A DNA stretch of 64,000 nt from Burkholderia sp. FERM BP-3421 (GTDB lineage Bacteria > Pseudomonadota > Gammaproteobacteria > Burkholderiales > Burkholderiaceae), in NCBI RefSeq assembly GCF_028657905.1, contig NZ_CP117780.1, positions 310,001-374,000 on the forward strand, read 5' to 3'. Positions 37,585-45,577 of this stretch are shown piece by piece (the stretch's first letter is position 1; every line of letters starts with the position of its first letter). A program made the translations under genes and the position numbers. The notes under the pieces are model-generated. The model worked only from the letters and a program-made list of their open reading frames with translations. It was not told where the DNA came from and ran no database searches.

Positions 37585-39726
37585 TCATGCTCCGGCCTCC
37601 TCCGTCGCCTGCGGCCCGATGCCGGACATCGCCGGAAACAGCGACAGCCGCAGGCCGACCAGCGCGTGCTGGGTATCGCGCAGCCAGCGCTGCTTCACGG
37701 TCGAACGCCGCGGCGGCGCCTCCGGCGTCGCCGAAGGATCCGCGCCCGGCTCCGTCCCGGCCGCGCGCGCGCCGCGCGCGACCTGCCGCATCGCGCTGTC
37801 GATGTCGTCGAGCAGGGTGGTGGGCGCGGGCTCGCGCGTCCGGCTGTCGGCGCAGCGCTGGAAGTGCCCGCCCACGCCCGCGAGCACGCGGTCGAGCGCG
37901 GCCGTCACGTCGTCCGGCAACTTGCGGCGCGTACGGCGCAGGTCGAGCGCGTTGAACGCGACGCGCAGATCGCGAAAGCTGTCGATCGACGGATGGCGGT
38001 GGTCGTCCGACGCGGCGAGACGCGGCAGCAGCTGCATGACGCGGTCGACCATCCGCGACGCGAGATCGCGCTGTCCGTCGAGCTGCGGCGTCAGCGCCGC
38101 GCGCGCGACGTCCGCCCAGCTCGAATGCAGCAGGCGGCGCGCCGCCAGCTCGGCGCCGAACGGACGCGTCGTGCGCGTCCACAGGTACGCGAACACGAGG
38201 CCGGCGAGGCTCGCGAGATTGCTGTTGAGGAACACGAAGAAATCCGCCTCGTAGGCGCTCTGGATGCTGATGAAGGTGGCCGTGTTGACCGCGACGAGCA
38301 TCGCCACCATGTTGAAGCGCGGCCGGGCGATCAGCGTGCCGGCCACCAGGAACGGCACGAGGAACAGCAGCACCAGCATCGCGAAGTCATGCACGTTCGG
38401 CAGCACCACGAAGACATAGAGGCCGGCCAGCAGCACGCTCACGCAGGTGGCCGCGAAGAACCGGAACACCATCGGCGCGGGCTCGTCGAGCGCGGCGAAG
38501 AAGCTGCACGCGATCGCGACCATCGTGACCGCGGCCGCGCCGTCGTGCCAGCCCGACACGATCCACAGCGCGGACGAGACGACGATCGCGGCGGCCACCG
38601 TGAGCGTCGAGAACGCCATCATGCCGCGATCGAAGAAGCGCTCGGTGCCGCCCAGCCGCCAATGGCGGTAACGCGGCAGCCAGACGCCCGATTCGCGGGC
38701 GATCAGCGCGCGCAGCGCCCGGCAGTCCTGCCAGACGTCGATCATCTGCTGGAGACGCCACAGCGCGTTCGACAACAGCGCGCCGTCCCAGTCCGCCAGC
38801 GCGGCGGAATCCGGCTGCAACGCGGCGATCCGCGCGCGCAGGCCGTCGGCGACCGGGTCGCCCTGATCCTCGCGATCGGCGTCGGCGCGCGCCGGCAGCG
38901 GCGCGTCGAACCAGCGCGCGGCGTCGGCGAGCAGCGCGTCGAGCTCCGCCGGCCCCGAGCGCGGATGGCGCATCAGCGCGATCAACGGATCGGCCAGCGC
39001 GGAGACGACCGGCAGAAACAGCTGCATGCGGCCGCGCAGCGCGCCCGCGCGCGCGAGCAGTTCCGACGGCGCGTGATCGTAGTCCAGCTGGCTCAGCAGC
39101 ATCTCCAGCCCGTTGACGGTGGCGGCCATGCGTTGCCGACACGCCGACAGGGCCTTGCCCGCGAGACGCCCGGACAGCGTCTCGCGCCCATAGAAGGCCG
39201 CGTCGCGGAACCAGGCGTCGGCCTGTTCGAGCAGCGCCGGCGCGAGCCGGCTCGGCAGCACGACGCTGCCGACCACGCTCGCGCAGACGATGCCGAGCAC
39301 GATCTCCTCGGTGCGCGCGATCGCGACGTCGAAGACCGTGGTCGGATCCGTGACGGTCGGCAGCGCGATGAGCGGCATCGTGTAGCCGGCGAGCATGAAC
39401 ACGTAGCTGCGCGCGGTGCGGTCCGAGATCGCGAGATACAGCAGCGTCGCGGACCACAGCGCGACGATCGCGCTGAACAGGAACGGCGTCTCGACGAACG
39501 GCGGCACCAGGAACACCGCCGCGGACGCGCCGAGCGCCGTGCCCAGCGCGCGGTACAGCGCCTTCGAGCGCGTCGCGCCGACGAACGGATTGGAAACGAT
39601 GTAGACGCTCGCCATCGCCCAGTACGGGCGCGGCAACTGGAAATACAGGGCGAGGTAGAGCGCGAGCATCGCGGCGGCAAATGTCTTGCCGGAGAACAGC
39701 CAGTCGCGGAGGGTGGGATAAGCCAT
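37585..39726 (-). CDS. FUSC-family inner membrane efflux protein (AaeB-like)
   Basis: The 713-residue protein has two blocks of membrane helices (about 10-170 and 370-510) each followed by a soluble region, the FUSC/AaeB plan. The N-terminal LRDWLFSGKTFAAAMLALYLALYFQLPRPYWAMASVYIV is the signature first helix. With its partners it should export aromatic acids or related toxic metabolites by proton motive force. It follows marR by 6 bp. Nothing is missing in length for the family. Confidence 0.94.
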   Translation of the reverse strand: MAYPTLRDWLFSGKTFAAAMLALYLALYFQLPRPYWAMASVYIVSNPFVGATRSKALYRALGTALGASAAVFLVPPFVETPFLFSAIVALWSATLLYLAISDRTARSYVFMLAGYTMPLIALPTVTDPTTVFDVAIARTEEIVLGIVCASVVGSVVLPSRLAPALLEQADAWFRDAAFYGRETLSGRLAGKALSACRQRMAATVNGLEMLLSQLDYDHAPSELLARAGALRGRMQLFLPVVSALADPLIALMRHPRSGPAELDALLADAARWFDAPLPARADADREDQGDPVADGLRARIAALQPDSAALADWDGALLSNALWRLQQMIDVWQDCRALRALIARESGVWLPRYRHWRLGGTERFFDRGMMAFSTLTVAAAIVVSSALWIVSGWHDGAAAVTMVAIACSFFAALDEPAPMVFRFFAATCVSVLLAGLYVFVVLPNVHDFAMLVLLFLVPFLVAGTLIARPRFNMVAMLVAVNTATFISIQSAYEADFFVFLNSNLASLAGLVFAYLWTRTTRPFGAELAARRLLHSSWADVARAALTPQLDGQRDLASRMVDRVMQLLPRLAASDDHRHPSIDSFRDLRVAFNALDLRRTRRKLPDDVTAALDRVLAGVGGHFQRCADSRTREPAPTTLLDDIDSAMRQVARGARAAGTEPGADPSATPEAPPRRSTVKQRWLRDTQHALVGLRLSLFPAMSGIGPQATEEAGA

Positions 39727-39732
39727 CGCGCG

Positions 39733-40197
39733 TCACGGGCGCGCCGGCAGATTCGCCACGCCGACGGGATCGGCTTCGCGGAACGCGTTCAGCACGCGCA
39801 GCGTCGCTTCGAGATCCGCCCGGCTCACGCCCTTCAGCACGCGTGCGCGCAGCATCCGCAGGTCTTCCTCCATGCGTTCGGTCAGCACGCGTCCGGCATC
39901 GGTCAACGCCACGATCTTCGCGCGGCGGTCGTCGGGATCCGCCTCGCGCCGCATCAGGCCGGCCGCGCACAGCTGGTCGAGCAGCCGGACGAGCGACGGC
40001 CCCTCGATGCCCACCTGCTCGGCCAGCTCGACCTGCCTGACCGCCGCGCCGAGCCGCCCCGCCACGATGAGCGGCACCGCGCAGGCTTCCGACACGTTGT
40101 ACGCCGCGAGCACGCCGTCGCTCACGCGACGCCATTTGCGCGCGGACAGCACCAGCTCGCTGCTGACGGTGCGACGGAGGTTATGCAGGTTCGACAT
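39733..40197 (-). CDS. MarR-family repressor of the efflux operon
   Basis: The 154-residue protein has the MarR winged helix (LAEQVGIEGPSLVRLLDQLCAAGLMRREADPDDRRAKIVALTDAGR) with the DDRR wing. It is the first gene of the operon and sits 6 bp before FUSC. Two perfect palindromes lie directly upstream. Such regulators release DNA when an exported compound binds, so autorepression and induction by an aromatic ligand are likely. Confidence 0.94.
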   Translation of the reverse strand: MSNLHNLRRTVSSELVLSARKWRRVSDGVLAAYNVSEACAVPLIVAGRLGAAVRQVELAEQVGIEGPSLVRLLDQLCAAGLMRREADPDDRRAKIVALTDAGRVLTERMEEDLRMLRARVLKGVSRADLEATLRVLNAFREADPVGVANLPARP

Positions 40198-40205
40198 GGG
40201 CGGGA

Positions 40206-40238
40206 TGATATCGCAATATCATTCGATAGCAAACTATC
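40206..40238. promoter_or_regulatory. Two palindromic operators before marR
   Basis: TGATAT-CGCA-ATATCA at 40206-40221 and GATAG-CAAA-CTATC at 40225-40238 are perfect inverted repeats with 4-nt spacers, centres 18 bp apart, just before the marR ATG. The size and spacing suit two MarR dimers bound on nearly the same face of the helix. The AT-rich sequence also fits the promoter. Confidence 0.75.
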
Positions 40239-40764
40239 TAATTGACGAACCACCGCGCGGCGGCCGTGCGAGCCGATCGGCCCGGCGGCTGTGCGTGTGC
40301 GGCCCCCCCGGTGCGGAACGCTTCACGATTTGACGGATGGCTTTCAAGCCCGACGCGGCATGTCGGCTTGACATGCGGCCGTCACATGCACGCGCGAACG
40401 CGCAGGACTGCTTCGCGCCGGATGCGCCGCTTATCCTGCAACTGTCGGCGACCGGCGTCAATTCGGGGGATTGCCCGGGATGGGCGGAAGGCATCCGGAA
40501 GCATGCCGCGTTCGTCGGCGCGGCTGCGGGATGCGGATCGATGACGCCTGAGCGCGCGCGACGCCAGCGCGCTCATCAGGCAAGGCGAGAACCAACCGAG
40601 CGGCTTCGGGAACGGTCACCCACGAATCGGATGCGGTCAAACGGCGCCCGCGCATCCGGTCCGCGCGTCGGCGAAACCGGCCGTCACGCATCCCCGCGCG
40701 GTATATCGACAGGCGCCCTTCCTCTCCGCCCGCACCGCGGGCAAGGCGCGTGGCGCGCTCCGCC
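40239..40764. other. Intergenic region without a supported gene
   Basis: About 525 bp between the divergent marR promoter and the end of the lyase gene. Frames are short and Arg/Ser-rich. I see no RNA gene or long repeat. Confidence 0.55.
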
Positions 40765-41568
40765 TCAGCGCCCGAGCATCCGGCGCGCTTTCAGAATGAC
40801 CGGCAGATCGACCATCCTGCCGTCGACCGCGACCGCCGCGCCGCCGCTCGCCGCCAGCGCCGCCAGCACGCGCGCGGCCCACGCCTGCTCGGCCTCGCTC
40901 CACGCGTAGGCGCGGTGCACCGCGTCGAGCTGCCTCGGATGAATGCACAGCTTGCCGCCGAAGCCGAAGCGGCGCGCACGGCGCGCATGCCGCTCGATTT
41001 CCGCCGGATCGTCGATGACCGTCGCAATGCCGTCGAGCGGCGCGGCGATGCCGGCCAGTCGCGAAGCCAGCACGATCTGCGAGCGGAACAGATCCAGTTC
41101 CTCGCCGTCGCCGTCGATGCCCAGGTCGACCTGGAAATCGAGCGTGCCGAACGCCACCCGCGCGACGCGCGGCGCGCCGCAGATCACGTCGAGACGCGCG
41201 ATCCCGCGCGCGGTCTCGATCAGCGGCATCAGCGCGAGACCGTCGTGCGCGCGCTCGAGCGCCGCGGCCAGCGGCGCGCGCGTCTCGCATTTCGGCACCA
41301 GCAGGCCGGCCACGCCCGGATGCGCGGCGAGCGCCGCGAGATCGTCGGCGAACCAGCCGGTCTCGGGCGCATTCACGCGCACCCAGGCGGGTCGCGCCGG
41401 ATCGAGGTGCGCCGCCACGGCCGCGCGCGCGGCCGGCTTGCCGTCCGGCGGCACCGCATCCTCCAGGTCGAACACCACGACGTCGGCGCCCGATGCACGC
41501 GCTTTCTCGAAACGGTCGGCGCGATGGCCCGGTGCGAACAGCCACGCGCGCGGTGATGCGGCCATCAT
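40765..41568 (-). CDS. HpcH/HpaI aldolase / CitE-like acyl-CoA lyase
   Basis: The 267-residue protein starts MMAASPRAWLFAPGHRADRFEKA and contains VVVFDLEDAV, VRVNAPET, LMPLIETARG and FGTLDFQVDLGIDGDGEEL. These are the core motifs of the CitE/citramalyl-CoA or malyl-CoA lyase family, with the Glu/Asp pair that binds magnesium. It would cleave a 3-hydroxy-acyl-CoA dicarboxylate. Length suits a stand-alone CitE-like lyase. Its ATG overlaps the end of the MmgE/PrpD gene as ATGA, so the two are co-translated. Confidence 0.88.
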   Translation of the reverse strand: MMAASPRAWLFAPGHRADRFEKARASGADVVVFDLEDAVPPDGKPAARAAVAAHLDPARPAWVRVNAPETGWFADDLAALAAHPGVAGLLVPKCETRAPLAAALERAHDGLALMPLIETARGIARLDVICGAPRVARVAFGTLDFQVDLGIDGDGEELDLFRSQIVLASRLAGIAAPLDGIATVIDDPAEIERHARRARRFGFGGKLCIHPRQLDAVHRAYAWSEAEQAWAARVLAALAASGGAAVAVDGRMVDLPVILKARRMLGR

Positions 41569-42950
41569 GCGAGGGTCTCCGTCAACACGGTCTCCATCGT
41601 GGTGTGCGCGGCCACCGTCCACGCGCGTGCGACGAGCGCCGCGGCCTCCGCATCCGACGCCGCCCCCGAGAACGCCGCGAGCCGCCGCACCTTCGCCTCG
41701 ATCTCGTCGCGCGACAGCGTATTGCCCGGATCGCCCTTCGGTTCGTCGACGCGCCCCGTCCGCACCCGGCCGTCGCGGGTCGTCACGCTGACCTTGCCGA
41801 TCCAGCGCGCCGGATACGCGCGCTCCACCTCGTCGTCGAGCATCATCCGCACCCGCTCGCGAAACGCCGCGACATCGGGCGCCGCGTAGTCGCGCGCGAA
41901 CGTGTCGACGCCGGCGTCGCCGCGCAACGCGATCAGCCCGAGCACGGTGCCCATGCTGAACTTGGCCTGATGGACGCTGCCGGGCGCCGCGACGGCGCCC
42001 AGCACGTCGAGCGCGCTCTGGTGCACGTGCGCGGTCACGGCCTCGATGTCGGCCGCCTTCAGGCCCTCGCGCGCCATCACCGCGCGCAGCGCGTCGGCGG
42101 CCGGATGCGTGTGCCGGCACGACGCGTGATACTTGAACGACGTTTCCCCGATCGCCCAGCGCGCGCCGAGACGGTCCACCAGACGCGCCGGATCGGCATC
42201 GGACGACATCGCCGCGCCCATCCCCTGCGCGCCCTCGAGGATCCGCGTCGCGCCCTTGAAGCCGTCGCGCGCCAGCTCGGCCGCCATCACGCCGTTCGCC
42301 GCGGCCATCGCCGTATGCAGCTGCTTCGAATCCGCCGCATCGCGCAGGAACGCCCACAGGCCGCTCGCCTGCGTGCCGGCGGAGCCGAACGCATCGAGCA
42401 TCTGCGCGCCCGACAGACCGAGCAGGCGGCCGGCCGCCGCTGCCGCCGCGAGCGTGCCCGCGGTGCCGGTGGTGTGGAACACCTTGTAGTGACTGCGCCC
42501 CAGGAATTCCCCGACGCGGATGCCGACCTCATAGCCCGCCACCACGGCCGTGATGAATTCACGGCCGCTCGCGCCGCGCGCCTGGGCGAGCGCGAGCGCG
42601 GCGGGAAACACCACGGCGGCCGGATGAAACACCGCGCCGTTGTGCACGTCGTCCTGCTCGGCGAAATGCGAGGCCGCGCCATTGATCATCGCGGCGAAAT
42701 ACGGCGCGGCGCGGGTGCGGTCGATCAGCACGTCGGCCGTGCCGGCCCCGCGCGGGCTGCCGCCTGCGCGGCGCGCGAACGCCGCGATCGTCTCGACCGG
42801 ACGCGCGCCGCGCCCGGCCAGCGCCGAACCCAGCCAGTCGACGTAGAGATTCACCGCGCGTTCGGCCACCTCGACGGGAAGCGCGTCGAAGCGCAGCCCG
42901 GCCGCGAAGTGCGCGAGCGCGCGGCTCGGGTGTTCCAGGCAATCGGTCAT
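41565..42950 (-). CDS. MmgE/PrpD-family protein
   Basis: The 461-residue protein matches the MmgE/PrpD fold throughout: VNLYVDWLGSALAGR, AYFAAMINGAASHFAEQDDVHNGAVFHPAAVVFPAALALA, YEVGIRVGEFLGRSHY, FHTTGTAGTLAAAAAAGRLLGLS, FKYHASCRHTHPAADAL. The family includes 2-methylcitrate dehydratase and cis-aconitate decarboxylase (which makes itaconate), so the reaction can be a dehydration or a decarboxylation of a C5-C7 tricarboxylate or dicarboxylate. It lies between a CitE-like lyase and a MaoC-type hydratase. Isoform assignment is not possible from sequence alone. Confidence 0.9.
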   Translation of the reverse strand: MTDCLEHPSRALAHFAAGLRFDALPVEVAERAVNLYVDWLGSALAGRGARPVETIAAFARRAGGSPRGAGTADVLIDRTRAAPYFAAMINGAASHFAEQDDVHNGAVFHPAAVVFPAALALAQARGASGREFITAVVAGYEVGIRVGEFLGRSHYKVFHTTGTAGTLAAAAAAGRLLGLSGAQMLDAFGSAGTQASGLWAFLRDAADSKQLHTAMAAANGVMAAELARDGFKGATRILEGAQGMGAAMSSDADPARLVDRLGARWAIGETSFKYHASCRHTHPAADALRAVMAREGLKAADIEAVTAHVHQSALDVLGAVAAPGSVHQAKFSMGTVLGLIALRGDAGVDTFARDYAAPDVAAFRERVRMMLDDEVERAYPARWIGKVSVTTRDGRVRTGRVDEPKGDPGNTLSRDEIEAKVRRLAAFSGAASDAEAAALVARAWTVAAHTTMETVLTETLA

Positions 42951-43043
42951 GGGGTCTCCTCGGATCGCGCCGCGTGCGCACGCTCCTGATCAAGGGTCGG
43001 CAAGGTGGCATCGGTGAACCGCATGGCTGCGTGCGGGCGTCGA

Positions 43044-43883
43044 TCAGTCGAGCGCCGCCGTCGCCTGCATCGTCAGCCAGCCCTCGTGATCCTGCGCCCA
43101 CAGCTCGACCTGCGAACCATCGGCCGACGGTATGCCGCACAACGTGAACGGCTGGCCGGCGAAGGTCGGCCGCACCGCGCGATACGAGAATTCGGCGAGC
43201 CGGCGTGTCGGGCACTCGCGGCCCACCAGGTCCGCCAGCAGCGTGGCGAGCAGCGGGCCGTGCACGACGAGCGCGGGATAGCCTTCTTCCTGCGTCACAT
43301 AGGGCGCATCGTAATGAATGCGGTGGCTGTTGAAGGTCAGCGCCGAATAGCGGAACAGCAGCACCGGATCGGCCTCGACCGTGCGCCGCCAGAGCGCGCC
43401 GTCGGGCGCGCGGACGGGCGCGGGGCCGGTCTCGCCCGGCGCGGGTGCGGCCCGGTAGACGAAATCCTGCTCCTCGTCGAGGCGCGGCGCGCCGCCGACC
43501 TCGATCGTATGCCGCACCGTGACGAACACGAGGCGGCCCGAGCGGCCCGTCTTGTCCTCGATCGCGGTGATCGTCGAGGTGCGGCGCGCGCGTTCGCCGA
43601 GCGCGAGCGGCGCGGCGAAGCTGAGCCGGCCGCCCGCCCACATCCGGCGCGGCAGGTCGATCGGCGGCAGGAATTCGCCCCGGCGCGGCAGGCCGTCCGC
43701 GCCCGCTTCGGCGAGCGGCGACACCGGCAGGAAATACAGCCAGTGCCACAGCGGCGGCAGCGCCGCGCCGCGCAGCGGGCTGCCGAGCGTGGCGGCGAGC
43801 GCGTGCGGGCCGAACGCGCTCAGGTCGTCTTCCGCGGTCTCCGTGCGGTCCACCCACGCCTCGAATCGCTGCCCGTCCGTCAT
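43044..43883 (-). CDS. MaoC-type hydratase (FAS1-like / mesaconyl-CoA hydratase-like)
   Basis: The 279-residue protein is a double hot-dog hydratase. The N-terminal half has the FAS1-like dehydratase motifs (LPPLWHWLYFLP, PRRMWAGGRL), and the C-terminal half has LTFNSHRIHYDAPYV and YPALVVHGPLLATLLADLV, the active-site motif of mesaconyl-C4-CoA/itaconyl-CoA hydratase-like proteins. It would add water to an unsaturated C4-C5 acyl-CoA. It is the first gene of the operon, 93 bp before the MmgE/PrpD gene; no CoA transferase is adjacent. Confidence 0.85.
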   Translation of the reverse strand: MTDGQRFEAWVDRTETAEDDLSAFGPHALAATLGSPLRGAALPPLWHWLYFLPVSPLAEAGADGLPRRGEFLPPIDLPRRMWAGGRLSFAAPLALGERARRTSTITAIEDKTGRSGRLVFVTVRHTIEVGGAPRLDEEQDFVYRAAPAPGETGPAPVRAPDGALWRRTVEADPVLLFRYSALTFNSHRIHYDAPYVTQEEGYPALVVHGPLLATLLADLVGRECPTRRLAEFSYRAVRPTFAGQPFTLCGIPSADGSQVELWAQDHEGWLTMQATAALD

Positions 43884-44757
43884 CGTCCGTCTCCTCGCAT
43901 CCGCTATATGCCTGCACTATGAGCGCGCGCGCGTCCCGCGCACTCCGCTTTCACGAATCGCGCCTTCGGTTTTGCTTAAGCGGGCGCGCTCGGGCACACA
44001 CTGTAGGCGAATCGCGCGGCGGCTGGAAATACCGATTGCATGTGCCGGGCATAGGCCACGCCTATGGCCGTCGTCGCGCTCGAGCGCGACGCGCGCCCGC
44101 TGCGCGCCGCGTCATTGCACGCAGGGCGTCGAATGCGGCGGCCGCGGCACGATCGACGAGGCATCCGGCGCATCGATGAACGACGCGCCTGTCGTTTTGA
44201 GGCGGCCTCGGCGTTGCGCCTTTCAACGGTCCCGGGCGACGCCGCGGCGTCCCGGGTCCGCCGGGCCTTGATCCGGTCGCACAGCGCACGCGAAGCGGGG
44301 ATGCCGACGGAGCCCTGCCCGCGTGAATCGATCCCGCATATTTTCAATCGTCTTTACGCGCACGACAGAATCGAAAGAATTCGGATTGAAAATACCAGAT
44401 TCATTCGCAAACAACAAATTCTCACGTGAAGCCAAATAAATCCAATTACTGAAAATGACAAAAACGAATTAAGAATCATCCCCAGCCCAACCCGCCTGGC
44501 CGGCGCGTCAATCGAGAATAAATCCAGAAATATCAAGGATGCGCAGTGTTATTAAGCACATGCCTGATTAATATCGCCACGTCGAAACCTACCAGATCTT
44601 GTAGGCCCCATTGGATACCGCACCAATACTCTTTGATTAATCTAAATCCTTTGATTAAAGTGAATCGATAGAATGTGAACCCATAAAAACACTTAACGCC
44701 CGCCTCGCTCTCGATTTTTGAGTTGTTCCACAAAACCTCTCGCACTACGAGGAAATC
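43884..44757. other. AT-rich upstream region of the giant-protein cluster
   Basis: About 870 bp without a convincing gene. The left half is GC-rich. From about 44330 it becomes the most AT-rich stretch of the window, ending in the tandem repeat at 44631-44658 and a GAGGAAAT ribosome site before 44758. It is the likely promoter and regulatory region of the 44758-62264 genes. Confidence 0.65.
44631..44658. promoter_or_regulatory. 10-bp direct repeat with 18-bp period
   Basis: CTTTGATTAA occurs at 44631-44640 and again at 44649-44658, 100 bp before the first gene of the cluster. Tandem copies at about two helical turns suggest an activator binding twice. No known consensus was recognised. Confidence 0.5.
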
Positions 44758-45453
44758 ATGCCGAAAGAGACCCATATCGCTTCGCAAAACACCCTGGCCA
44801 CCGGCTTCATCATCAAGCCGGAGGACATCACCGGGACGCAGATCACCTTCCACTACGACTCGATGCCCGGGAATCAGCCGAACACCTACGGCAACACCGT
44901 GTTTCTGTGGCAAACGTCCCAGGCGGCCATTCCCGTCAACACCGCGCCCTACAACTCGCAACTCATCAGCGGCAACCAGCCCAACGGTTCGAACGTGTTC
45001 ATGGGCATCTCCGTGAGCGCCGAATCCTATCTGGTCGCCTTTGCGACGGGGAACACCGTCAAGAACATCGTGGCCGCGATCTTCATCCCGCCGTCCAACG
45101 GCGGGCCCGCGAAGCCGGTCGAGCCCGTGCAGGCGCCGCTGCTCGAGACCACCGGCCACGGCTCGACCTCGGTTTCGTTCCGCTACGCCACGCCGATCGG
45201 CATGACGCCGCAAAACGACGGCGACTGGGTCGGGCTGTGGCAAGGGCAAGGGGAATCGGTGCTCTACACCCTGCCGCCCACCTGGTTCGCGCCGATCGGC
45301 AGCAACGCCAACCAGGGTTCCTGGGGCCTCAATCTCTCCAGCGGGAACATCCAGCGCGGGACCATGTACACCCTGGGTTACTTCAAGGGCGGTTACGCGC
45401 AGAGCAATCCGAAGCAGGCCACGCTCGCCGCCAGCACGACCTTCACGGGTTGA
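44758..45453 (+). CDS. Unknown two-repeat protein, first gene of the giant-protein cluster
   Basis: The 231-residue protein has two copies of a beta-rich domain of about 90-100 residues. The first carries SMPGNQPNTYGNTVFLWQ and the second WVGLWQGQGES with YTLGYFKGG. There is no signal peptide or membrane helix, and no cysteine, as in many structural proteins. Its closest relative in the window is the last gene of the cluster (61530), which has the same two domains. I do not recognise a described family. A strong ribosome site (GAGGAAATCATG) and the hairpin behind the gene suggest it is made in larger amounts than the rest. Confidence 0.85.
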   Translation: MPKETHIASQNTLATGFIIKPEDITGTQITFHYDSMPGNQPNTYGNTVFLWQTSQAAIPVNTAPYNSQLISGNQPNGSNVFMGISVSAESYLVAFATGNTVKNIVAAIFIPPSNGGPAKPVEPVQAPLLETTGHGSTSVSFRYATPIGMTPQNDGDWVGLWQGQGESVLYTLPPTWFAPIGSNANQGSWGLNLSSGNIQRGTMYTLGYFKGGYAQSNPKQATLAASTTFTG

Positions 45454-45464
45454 GCGAGGAGCCG

Positions 45465-45488
45465 CGTCCGGGCCATGCGGCCCGGACG
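45465..45488 (+). terminator. Strong hairpin after the first gene of the cluster
   Basis: CGTCCGGGCC (45465-45474), loop ATGC, GGCCCGGACG (45479-45488): a perfect 10-bp GC-rich stem 11 bp after the stop codon, followed by CCCTTCCCC rather than a T-tract. It probably attenuates or processes the mRNA, giving more of the first protein than of the giants. Confidence 0.65.
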
Positions 45489-45577
45489 CCCTTCCCCGCA
45501 TCGATCGACTCCGAGGAGACCCCCTCGCCCTCCCGGAACCCGAATTCAACGCTGGATCTGCCGTCGGGAGCGGAAGG

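Noticed and set aside
34147..40245. Long + strand open frames opposite the efflux operon
   Set aside because: Arg/Ala-rich, without family motifs, antisense to well recognised genes; expected at this GC content.
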